Below the pieces are notes generated by a model. It saw only the letters and a list, made by a program, of their open reading frames with translations. It had not been told where the DNA came from and made no database searches. From Raffaelea ambrosiae (lineage: Eukaryota; Ascomycota; Sordariomycetes; Ophiostomatales; Ophiostomataceae): a stretch of DNA of 64,000 nucleotides. Positions 1-9,754 of this stretch are shown here, piece after piece (position 1 is the stretch's first letter; each line of letters opens with the position of its first letter). The stretch is taken from NCBI GenBank assembly GCA_002778195.1, contig PCDI01000004.1, forward strand, positions 3,012,226 through 3,076,225. The letters are read 5' to 3'. The position numbers were made by a program, and so were the translations under genes.

Positions 1-2094
1 CATCGATAGTCCGTGCGAATGCCTTTTGCGTGATGTCACTATATGCCCCCGTCGATGTAACGCACGCGCTGATCCCCGCAGGCGACATCCCCGCTGGTCT
101 TGCGGTCGGCCACATGGACTCAGGACAGCGCCACGTCCCGGCCGGCCACCTCGAATCTTCGTCTCCGGGATGTCCTGCACAGTCCGGGCCAGAAAGAGGC
201 CCTACCGCGGCCCCCGCCAACACCCATCACGGACGGGGCCCAGACCGACGGCGCCGGGATTGAAAATGCCGTCCTCGACTCCATGCACACATCCACCACC
301 GAGTCCGTGCTACAGTGGCCGCACTTTGACACATTCCCGTCTCTGCGCGAAAACTACGTCTCCGTCTTTCACCTGGAGCAGTCTCGTGGCATGCTGAAGA
401 TGCGCTCGTCGACCATGTATCCATAGTATGTTCTCTATTTTTTTCTCTCGTTGCTGCTCACGCTCCTGTTCCTGACCCCGACGCAGCGTCACGGCCGAAG
501 ACATCGACGGTGTTCTAGGCGCCTTCGAGCGACATATCAATTTCTGCTATCCAACCATGTCACGACGCCAGCTGGACCGCTCGCGGGATGTCCTGACGAG
601 GGGCCTCGCCGAAGAGGACACAGCCACCGCTGTTCTGGCGCTCTTGACCATGGCCCTCGGCTGTGCGAGCCAGACCGTGGCCGGGCTGTCCACGACATCC
701 CCGATGCACGACGAAGAGCTGAGTTGGCGTGCCTCCCGCCGCGCCATGGGCGACATTTATCTGGACAATGTCTTGCGCAAGCTCCACGTGGTGCATATGA
801 CTGTCAGTGCAACAGCCACGCATTGTCTGTTTCTCATCGCGTATGTTTTTTGTGTGTTCCTGTTCGGTGCTGTTGCCCCGTGTCGTGCAAGCTGACTTGT
901 GCTCTTAGTCTGTATTTCGCCTTTCTTCGCCGGCCCTTGCAGGCTTGGGAATACATCAATGCTGCGTCGGCCAAGTGTCTGCTCCTGATGTCCTACCCGC
1001 CCGAGGACGAATCGACAGAGGACCGTGAGCGGATTCGCCGCATATTCTGGTCCTGCTACATACTGGAAAGGTTGGAAAGAACTCCGCACCCTGAAAAAAA
1101 AAAAGACCTGACCAAAAAAAAAACCGGGTTCGTTCCCAGCTGACGATCTTGGGCAACCCAGCGACTATCTGGCCGAGCTCTCGGCTTTGCCCCCGTCCGG
1201 CATCGCCCGCATCGAGTCGTCCGTTGCGTTGCCGGGCGCCTACCACACCGACACCGACCAGGCGCGCGAAGAAGAGTCGTCGCTGTATTTTCTCGCGTGC
1301 ATATCGATGCGGCGGCTGCTGAACCGCGTGCACCAGCTGCTGTATGCCTGCGGAACCGGTGCCTCTCTCGACAGCGCCCGCTTCCCCTACATTGTCGCCG
1401 AACTGAACCGCCAACTGGACGAATGGCGCGACGTGCTTCCGGCCGCCTTTGCGTTCACCGTCGACCTGGATCCCACGGCGACCGAGACCGGCGGGTTTCT
1501 GCGCCAGCGCTACCTGACCTGCCGCAGCGTGCTGTACCGTCCGTATCTGATGTGGGTGCTGAGCGGGAAGGGCGATCTGCTGGCCGCCCCCGATGACGGC
1601 CGCGGCAGCACGCGTACGCGCTTGACGGCGCCGGCACCACGGCCCGACGTGCTCGCCAACTGCAAGAACTGCATCGAGGCCTGCTTGCTGCACATTCTGA
1701 ACCTGCGCGGATTCAGCCAGACCGTCCTTGTCGACACGTGGATCTGCTCGCTGTCGTAAGTAACGTGCTTGCTTTGGCCGTGTGTGCATACGGCGAAACA
1801 AACAGAACACAAGGACACTGGCTGACAGGCAGTAGGATGGCTGCCGCCATGCTCGTGCTGCTGGCTGCTTGCCGTGTGCCGTCGTTGCGGGTACTGATTC
1901 CATCGGACGTATTGGAAGCGGGACACCATCTCACACGCATACTGGCTCAATGGCAGAACATCGCCGGAGGTCCCAGCAGTCCCAGCGTGGACCAAAGCAT
2001 ACGCATCATACAGGAGGCCGATGTGTTTATCAAACAGGTGTATGGTCCAGGCACTTCGCAGGATCCATCATTGGAATCAATGGGGAAAGTATAA
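1..2094 (+). CDS. Fungal-specific transcription factor (fungal_trans/MHR domain), 5' end incomplete
   Basis: This is the C-terminal part of a fungal zinc-cluster-type regulator, nuclear and DNA-binding by family. Joined exons read ...-425, 487-840, 909-1070, 1162-1755 and 1833-2094. The phases agree at all four junctions, and introns 1 to 3 carry CTGAC/CTGACT branch sites. The product shows the middle homology region: FERHINFCYPTMSRRQLD, then a helix with WEYINAASAKCLLLM and RRIFWSCYILES, which is typical of fungal_trans proteins. The apparent acceptor at 1139 would create a stop; the one at 1161 keeps the frame. No Zn2Cys6 cluster is visible, and frame 1 is closed upstream of position 72. 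The true 5' end therefore lies before the window or in an exon starting near 80 (acceptor CCCGCAG). Target genes cannot be inferred. Confidence 0.85.
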
Positions 2095-3059
2095 CAAAAA
2101 ATATAAAAAACCCCAACGTATGCTCCAGCCTGTGTCTGTGAGATGGACGTCGGGGGGAGCGGCGCTTTGTTTCCAGCACAAAAACTGTGGCCACCTTTGC
2201 GGAACAGCATCCGTCTCTTGCGAACGAGCAGGCCGGTCTGCAGCTCGTGCGCCTGGGCACGCCCTGAAATATAGTAGTGGCTGAAACCCCGTGCATTCAA
2301 TACTCCCTCAGAGGCCCCTACCCTTCACGTCCAAGATGGCAGAAAGTCGACTTCCGTGCTTGGTACATCCATTCACGCCCATGTTTGGCCAAGACCAATC
2401 GATCATCGGAGTCGGTCGGCGGTCGGGCGAGGAGAAAAGCGAAACCCAGAAAGCGGGCGCACGTCCGAACGAGCGAATGGGTGTGCTCTGTCACGCGGCT
2501 CCCTATACACACACACACGCACATAGCACACAGCACACGGCACAAAAAGAAAGAGCGTTTAGGCAGATCAGGCAATGTGAAGATCAGCGTGGTGCTACCC
2601 ACTGTATTTTTGCTGTGCTTCACGGTTCAGCATGCCGCTGCAGGTGATGGCGGTTTGCTGTCAGTACATCTGGTGGTTATAAGTCATTTACATTCTCTAT
2701 GAGTCAATGAGGTATCCTTCCGTCTGCCGACATCCTATGTAGCATTGATCATTGGCCGTTAGTTTGACCGAGTTATACAGGGTATTCTTGGAAGAACACG
2801 TAACTATGCGCTGAGCGAGATACAAAATGTGATTGTAGCAATCAAAGCGGGTGGCCAGGGTACCGACCGCAGTTGGCAGGGGGTCTGGACGGTCTTTTAG
2901 TTACTGTGTTGGACGGAGGTAGCAGGTGGCAAGCTGGACGAGCTACCCTGGTGAACAAGCCGACTTCCACCAGCTGCGGGGGTTTCTTGGGGGAAAGCCT
3001 GGTTGGCTTGTTCTTCATCCCAGCTGTTGCACATATCTGGCCAGTCCAAAGAGGTTGCG
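2095..3059. other. Intergenic, no gene seen
   Basis: No coding stretch here shows family similarity. A CA-rich patch lies at 2508-2546. The short open frames at 2277-2702 and 2873-3124 have no recognisable motif; the second overlaps the start of the phosphomannomutase relic in another frame. Confidence 0.6.
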
Positions 3060-3800
3060 ATGGCATCGTATCCTTCCCTCGCCGATCGTCCATTGCAGGA
3101 CACGATCTGTTGATTCGATGTTGACGGCACTCTCAGTCCAGCTCGATGAGTGAGAGTCTTTCAGACGATTTTCGATATTTGCTTTTCTGAAGAAAGCACG
3201 CCTGGCTAACTTTTATCCCTGGCTTGGAGAAGAGTCTTATCGAACCCTTGTACGGTTCGTCCTGCATTGCATTGCAGATCTCGACATCCCGATCAAGCGA
3301 GGCCCATGTATCGAGTTTCGCAATGGCATGGTCAATGTCAGTCCCATCGGTCGCAATGCAAGCAACGTCGAGAGAGACGAGATTGAAGAATACGATCGGA
3401 CACACAAAGTGCGCGAAATGTTTTCCGTCATCTGAAATCCAGCTTTTCTCATGTAGACCTCATGTAAGAACAACTCTCGTTTTTTTTTTTTTTTTTCCTT
3501 TCTTATTTTCCTTTCTTCTTTTTCAAACACAATCACACAGACATGGTATTCACGACAAATTATGCCAGGTACTCCATCGGCGGGAAAATCTCATTTGACG
3601 TCTTACCCACCGGATGGGATAGGACATACTGTTTACGTCGCCTCTGGATCAGGGGAAATGGATTCAAGACCATTCATTTTTTTCGGAGACAAGACAGACA
3701 AGGGTGGCAATGATTACGAGATCTATCACGACGACTGCGTGACAGGCCACGCAGTCAGAAACCCAGAACACACGTTCCAGCTTCTGAAGCAAATGTTTGG
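3060..3800 (+). pseudogene. Phosphomannomutase (Sec53/PMM family) pseudogene
   Basis: Fragments of a eukaryotic phosphomannomutase (mannose-6-P to mannose-1-P, GDP-mannose supply) lie in order. From ATG 3060 comes MASYPSLADRPLQDTIC, then a TGA (3111). The HAD motif FDVDGTLSPAR follows, then a second TGA (3147). A large deletion follows; a relic reading FDICFSEE is in frame 3. From about 3202 frame 1 reads LANFYPWLGEE, ADLDIPIKRG and EFRNGMVNVSPIGRNAS. A frameshift at about 3421-3426 leads to frame 3 (HLKSSFSHVDLM), then a still recognisable intron (3464-3568), then YSIGGKISFDVLPTGWDRTYC. A T7 run (3677-3683) shifts the frame again before FFGDKTDKGGNDYEIY. The C-terminus runs on into unrelated sequence to 3894. 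Two stops, two frameshifts and the loss of about 60 residues make it non-functional. The retained intron argues against a retrocopy. An intact copy should exist elsewhere in the genome. Confidence 0.88.
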
Positions 3801-4396
3801 CATCTGGCTGGTTGGTTTAGTAGGCACCAGCCCGGCCAACGTAGTCAGACAATGTGCTAAGGCCTGCTTCCATATGCGGCATAACGAGGCGTGAGGTTAT
3901 CCCCTGTAGTCATGCATCTTGGAAGTATTCCTCAGACGACTCTGGGAAGCGATGGTCTTTACGCCTCGAGCAAGAGCAATGTGATCAGCTGAGCCGGTGG
4001 CTGTGTCTGTCGCCGTGTCTGTCGCTGCGTACGTACTCGTGGATTTGAGCGGTCGGTGCCGAAGCTGCCGCAGGTCTCTGGGAAGAACACAAACATGATA
4101 GGATGGATTTGAGTAGAATCCGGAAAATTCCCCGCCAGCAAAAGTACGGGCAACATTTGTTGTGGGGCTACCCCGCTGAATGTACAGGCGTAGCGCCCTA
4201 TGGTAGAGATGAAATAATAGTGGCTTTCTGCTCGGTGGGGTCCTCTCGTCGGGTGGTAAGTACAGTGATTGACTACCTAGTTGGTCGACGAACTGATTCG
4301 CACTGGGCATCTCCAGAGCCAGGCAAGCAGCCACCAGCCACTCACTCACCAACCACCCCGTTCTCTCTCCGGCCTTCCGGTCATCCGTATGCAACC
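3801..4396. other. Intergenic / 5' region of the CutC gene
   Basis: The reading frame of the CutC gene stays open upstream from 4103, but that part (98 codons) has no family similarity. I treat it as leader sequence. Confidence 0.5.
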
Positions 4397-5263
4397 ATGG
4401 CCCCCCTCGTTTTCGAACTCCCCGTCTTCTCCGCAGAGGCGGCCCGCACCGCCATCGCCCACGGCGCCTCCCGGCTCGAGCTCAACCGCGCCGGATCCTA
4501 TCCGGACGGCGGCCTCACGCCGACGCGCGCCGAAGTGGAAGCCGTCCTGGCCGCGGTGGGGCCCGCGTCGTCCGTTCCTGTCCGTGTCATGATCCGCCCG
4601 CGCGGGCCGCCGGCGGACGGCTCGCCCGACTTTCTGTACACCGACGAGGAGTGCCAGGCGATGCGCGCGGCCATCCACGACCTGGCCGGGGCCGGTCTTC
4701 TGCAGGCCGCACGCGGCGACGGCTTTGTCTTTGGGCTGCTCCGGGAAGACCGGCACGTCGACGTCGACCGCTGCCGGCCGCTCGTGGCCGCGGCAGGACC
4801 CTACGCGTGCGTGTTCCACCGGGCGTTCGACGCTGCCGTCGCGGCGGCGGCGGCGGCCGACGGCCCCGCGACGGCCCTGGAAGCCGTGGCCGCCTGCGGC
4901 TTCGCAGCCATCCTGACAGCCGGCGGCACGGGCAGCCAGGGCGCGCCCGACCATCCCGCGACGCTGAAGAAGCTGGTGGAAGCAGCGGCGGCCGCGGGCG
5001 GCAGCGGCGGCGGGTGCGAGATCATTGTCGGCGGCGGCGTGCGCAGCCGCAACCTCGAAGCTTTGGCCCAGGACATCGTAGCAGCATCCTCTTTGTCCGG
5101 CACCGCTCCACCACGGGTGGCCTTTCATTCGTCCTGCCTGACGTCGGAACGGGCAGTGGAAGCCGTGGACGGGCCAGAAGTGGAACGCATGGTTGCGATG
5201 CTGAAGAGTGTCGAGTGCAGGGGCGCACGGCACTGGAAGAACAAAGGAACAGAAGCAAGGTAG
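4397..5263 (+). CDS. cutC: CutC-family copper homeostasis protein
   Basis: A 288-aa single-exon protein of the CutC family, which is TIM-barrel shaped and cytosolic and is linked to copper tolerance in bacteria and eukaryotes; its reaction is unknown. Family signatures run in order: a start FELPVFSAEAARTA, then SRLELNRAGSYPDGGLTPT near residues 25-45, VMIRPRG (about 65), DGFVFGLLREDRHVD (about 112), FHRAFD (about 140), ILTAGGTGSQG (about 172) and IIVGGGVRSRNLE near 212. The ATG at 4397 is chosen because the family similarity begins immediately after it, although the frame stays open for 98 codons upstream. Alanine- and glycine-rich insertions (residues about 148-155 and 195-208) are unusual for the family but do not break it. 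It is convergent with the GMC gene, with only 90 bp between the stops. Confidence 0.92.
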   Translation: MAPLVFELPVFSAEAARTAIAHGASRLELNRAGSYPDGGLTPTRAEVEAVLAAVGPASSVPVRVMIRPRGPPADGSPDFLYTDEECQAMRAAIHDLAGAGLLQAARGDGFVFGLLREDRHVDVDRCRPLVAAAGPYACVFHRAFDAAVAAAAAADGPATALEAVAACGFAAILTAGGTGSQGAPDHPATLKKLVEAAAAAGGSGGGCEIIVGGGVRSRNLEALAQDIVAASSLSGTAPPRVAFHSSCLTSERAVEAVDGPEVERMVAMLKSVECRGARHWKNKGTEAR

Positions 5264-5353
5264 GATGGCCTAAACAAGAAACAAACAAAAATCACGTATG
5301 TACAAATGGGAGACCACGTCTATGTACACGCCCAAAACCCGGTGTCCCTTCGG

Positions 5354-7954
5354 TCATGCCTCCCCGTGTCGTGCCTTGATCAGATCCGCAGCCTGGTCGT
5401 GTTGGTTCGTGTTAGTTGGGGAACACACACATGGGTGCACGCTCTGTCGTCTTTCTGGGGAGGTCTTCCGGGGGTCTCCTCGCTTTCTCACCTTCTCGGC
5501 CACCGCATAGACCGTCGCACACAGGTGCGCCCCGACAATCAGCGGCATCATCGACGCGTCCGCGACGCTCAGCCCCCCCGTCGTCCCGTACACCTGCAGC
5601 GTCGCGTCCACCACGCCGCCGGCCGCCCGCGGCATCATGGCGTTCGTCCCCGACAGGTGCGCCGCCGTGCTCCCCGTCGTGCGCCGCACCGCCGCCAGCA
5701 GCGCCGCGTCCGACGCCACCTGCGCGCCGGGCGCCTGCTCCTCGGGCCCCAGCTGCGCCAGCGTGTGCGTCGCGTAGAAGCGCCGCACGAACCGCACGCT
5801 CTCGGCGGCGATGCGCGCGTCCACGGGGTTGACAAACGTCTGGTAGTCGACAACGGGGTCGCCGTAGCGGTCAAACGGGTCCAGCAGGATGGTCCCGCGG
5901 CTGAGCGGCTTGGTGTACAGCAGCGGGTTGCTGCCGGTGCCCTGGATGGGGAACTCGAGCACGGCGTTGTCGGGCCGCCGCATGGACGCCGCCAGCAGCG
6001 CGCGCTGCACCTCGTAGCCGCGCACCTGGTCCGGCGTGTAGTCCACGGGCAAAAAGTCGGCCGCGTGCTGCGCCGTGTAGTTGTTGACGAGGTCGAGCCA
6101 CACGTCCGGCGCCAGCACCGGCAGCGGCAGCAGGCCGGCCGTGTTGCCGACGGTCCAGCTGTTGGGGCCGCGCCGGTGGCGCGTCCACTCGGCCTGGGCC
6201 CAGGCCTGGAAGGTGTCGTTGTCGTGGGCGTCGGTCGGGTTGGGGAACGTGTCGTTGTTGACTACAGGCACACACAAGCATTAGAACGGCAGCCTACGGG
6301 GAAGGGGAAGGGGGAAGAAGGGAAACGAGGAAGAAGGCGGTATGGAAGGGGGTACGGAAGAAAGAGGGATGGAAGAAGGGGGTATGTAAGATGGGGGGTA
6401 TGTAAGATGGAGGTATGTAAGAAGGGGGTATGTATGAAAGAGGGTATGGAAGAAAGAGGGATGGAAGAATGGGGGGTACAATTGAATTGCATGTGCCCAA
6501 CGGGATGGTCCTGCAGATTGCTGCCCACGCCCGGCAGGTCCACCAGCACGTCGATGCCCGCCTGCTGCAGCAGACCCGCCGGCCCGATGCCGCTGCGCTG
6601 TAGGATCTGGGGGCTGTGCAGGGCGCCCGCCGCCAGGATGATCTCGCGCCGGGCCCGGACGACCACGGCCGGACGCGGCGCCGTGGTGTTGGTGGCGGCC
6701 GTGGTGGCGTTGCTGCCACCTGCCCGGACACTGGTGCTGGTGCTGCTGTTTCTGCTCACAACCAGACCGCTGCGCGGCTCCATGGTGATGCCCGTCGCAT
6801 AGCGGGTGCTGTTGAAGAGCACCTCGTTGACGCGCCAGCCCGTCAGCAGCTGGAGGTTCGTGCGGTTGGCGATGGGGTCGTAGTAGCCCGAGCGTGCGTA
6901 CGAGCGTGTCTCGGTGGTGTTGTCGATGGCGCTCTGGAGGGAGACGAGGGCTGGCTTTAGCAGGGGACGGTAGTCTCGAGAACCGCCACGGTCTGTCGGA
7001 CCAGGAAGACACTCACCGTAAACCAAAACACACCATACGCATTCCCATCTGTTTGTCAGTGACTCCGGCCCGCTTTCAGTCTCTGACTCTCTCTCTCTCT
7101 CTCTCTCTGCACCTACCTGCTCCTCCGTCAAACTGCGGCACGGCTCCCAGGTCCACCAGCCCCTGGTACTGGATCTTGATCCCCGGCCACTGGAAGGGTG
7201 CAAAGCTGACGTGGATGGGCCCGTCTGTGCCGTACACGCTTGCATTGTAGGTGATGTTGTACTCTTTCACGAGGCTGGGCGAAGGCTCTTGGAGCATTGT
7301 GCTCTGGGGGGGGGGGAGTTAGCGCAACAACGGGACAGCAGGATGCACCTGCTCGAGGGCCTTCCCAACCCCAGGATGCCTACTTTGATAAAATAGGGCA
7401 GCAAGTCCTGGAACCCCCATCCCGGGTTGTCCAGCTTGACCCAGTTGTCATAGTCGTCCGCCGCACCCCGGTTCAGCATCATGCCGTTGATGGTCGACCC
7501 GCCGCCGACGACCGCCGCCGAGAACACCGTCTGCCGCGAGCCCTCGAGGCCCATCTGCGGCACCGACGTGAGGTTGTACATGTCGCTGGCCGGGTAGCGC
7601 ACGGCACTGGACGGCTGGATCTGGGATGTGCGGTTGTCAAAGTAGCCGTACTCGACGACAAGGACGGTGGCTGTCATGTCAGCCGCTGCTCTCTGTTCTC
7701 TGTGGAAGAGGCCCTCCCCAGGCGGTCTTACCGTTCCCCTCCGACAACCGGTTGGCGACGACCAGACCGGACTGGCCGCCCCCCACGACAATGTAGTCAT
7801 ACTCGGCCGCCACCTGGGAGCTGTTGATGGCCCGTTGACGAAACTGGTGGTGGAGTGGCGGGTAGGCTGTTGTGGCAGGGAGGAAAGCGAGGACAAGAAG
7901 AGCAAAGACCATCTGTGCCGCAACGGCCGGCCGGATCTCAACGAAGATGCGCAT
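5354..7954 (-). CDS. Secreted GMC oxidoreductase (aryl-alcohol oxidase / glucose-methanol-choline family)
   Basis: A FAD-dependent alcohol/sugar oxidase or dehydrogenase of 658 aa. Exons (complement) are 7732-7954, 7384-7670, 7117-7303, 6480-6950, 5492-6261 and 5354-5392. Phases match at all five junctions. Residues 1-30 form a signal-like segment; translation might instead start at Met15 (ATG 7912). The dinucleotide-binding motif VVGGGQSG is at about 56-63, AAVVGGGSTINGM near 125 and AAGALHSPQIL near 330. The C-terminal catalytic region has HLSGT with His591 and GAHLCATVYAVAEKAAD with His635. A His/His pair resembles aryl-alcohol oxidases more than His/Asn choline oxidases, but the substrate is inference. 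Many N-x-S/T sequons fit secretion. The intron at 6951-7116 holds a (CT)n tract and that at 6262-6479 an imperfect tandem repeat. The last exon encodes only 12 residues. Confidence 0.9.
6262..6479 (-). repeat. Imperfect tandem repeat inside an intron of the GMC gene
   Basis: A 218-nt intron, longer than the others in this gene. On the + strand it carries repeated GGGGGTATGTAAGA-like units and GGAAGAAAGAGGGATGG units, at about 6330-6475. On the coding strand this is a polypyrimidine array. Confidence 0.75.
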
Positions 7955-9754
7955 CGTGATAACGTGTGACAAAAAAGCAAGCAACACCATGCAAGAACAC
8001 ACGATTTGGTTACCCTCACAGCGCTTTGTCGACAAAAGAACGCAATACAGAAACAGAAAGAAAGAGAGGCATAGCTTCTTTCTTTTCTCGGGGGTTTCCC
8101 TATTCTTCGGACCTCTGGCTCCGGTCTCTATGAATAAACAAATGGGAATGGTCTCCTCCTCAAAAACCCATACCATACACAGCCATATTACTCTCGCCGA
8201 GCCCATTGGCTGCACCGATCTGCTGGTGTCTTTCCCCATTTTTCTCCAGCTCCCTGCTTCTGCTGCCCGGGAGGAGAGAACAGACACTCACCCTACCCGG
8301 CAGATATGAAAAAGTCTGCATATGGCACGGAGAGGCCACCATGGGAGCGGTGGGTGGGATTCGGCCAACATGTACGGAAACTCTAGCTAGGCCATCTGGG
8401 GGAGAGTGAGAGAGCGAACGAGAGTGTGTGTACGTGTGCATGTGTGTGCTCGCCTGGCCTTTTCCTGTTGTTATTTTGCGGGGAGAACCCTTTTTCTCGC
8501 GAAAGATGGTGTAGTGTATATTGCAGTGTGTCTGTTGGGCAAGTTTGCCTATGCATGACAGTGGCGGAAAGGCAAAGGTCGATGATAGATAGGACTTGTA
8601 TTTGCCTCTTTTCTGTCATTTATATTGGGCCAAGACATTTCTGCGGTCAGAATGTGAGCGATCGCTGGTTTAGGGTTCGAGCGGGCTCCAGCACAGACAT
8701 TTTGCCGTGTCCAATTGTAGACGGCAAGTACGCCCGCCTGTCTTGCTTTCTTTTCCGGTTCTTCTTGTCCAGTTTCCCGTCCGTCTGTCTGCAGAGGGGT
8801 TTCAAGTGCCGGTCTAGGGTCTAGGACAAGGACATGGGGACGAGAGAAGGAGAGAGAAAGAGAAAAAAAAACAAGGTTGAAAATCTTAAGAGAACGTCTT
8901 ATTCAATTTACAGTGTGCCCCAATCTGTTTGGAGTCCGGACAGCCAACTGGATGGACGTCGTTTTGGTTCTGGGAAAATTACCCAGATTGGACAATCACT
9001 CTGTTTCGGCGGCATAGATTGGCTATGCCATTGCAAATTGCCAGACGAAAGAAAAGAAGATGGATTGGAGGGGGCCGAAGAAAAGGGCCTCTGTAATGCG
9101 AACGAATCGACTGGTGGATAGAGAAATCAGGCAAAGGGAATAAGTTTTGGTTTTCGACATTCTTCATTCCTATGGGATACAAGTATGCAAGGACGGCATC
9201 AAACAATAAAAAAATAGAAAGAGGGAATAAGAACACAATCCGTAGAACATCATTGGGGGAACCCCCCCAGAAAGCGAAGGAATAGACGGACAAGATATCA
9301 AAAACAGGCCAGCGAAGGGAAGTGAACGCAGTAACGAAGAAAAAAAGAAAAGAGAATCAAAGTCGCAAAACAGAAACAAGTGACGCAACAAACAAAAGAG
9401 ATCGGTTCCTGTTCTACATACATATCGCCAAAAGACCAGCGTGAAAAACAAGAGGAATGATAGATGAAAGAGAAAAAAAAAACAGAGAATTACCAATAAT
9501 GCCTCCCTGATGGTCGTGTGTTTCCACTGGACAGGCTCGAGAGCCTTCCTTTGATTTTTTTTTTGTGTTTTTTTTTTTTGGCTCCTTTTCTTTTGGTCTC
9601 CCCGAATTGTCCTGGTCTCATCCATATTCATGTTACCCATGCTGTGTTGCTTTGTTTTTTGTTAAATCCGCATTGCCTTAAAATGACCCTTCCCCCCTTC
9701 CCCTGAGTCCCCCCGTTCCCCCCTTCAGTGTCAACATGCACCCCAGGATGGCAT
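7955..9754. other. Intergenic between GMC gene and RhoGAP gene
   Basis: Contains the promoter side of the GMC gene (to about 8400) and the 3' flank of the RhoGAP gene. Sequence is A-rich on the + strand from 9120 to 9500, with T-runs at 9555-9580. No family-like coding sequence was found on either strand. Confidence 0.6.

Noticed and set aside
3060..3800. Repeat-induced point mutation (RIP) as the cause of the phosphomannomutase decay
   Set aside because: Some stops could be C-to-T changes, but deletions and frameshifts dominate, and I could not compute dinucleotide indices; no claim made.
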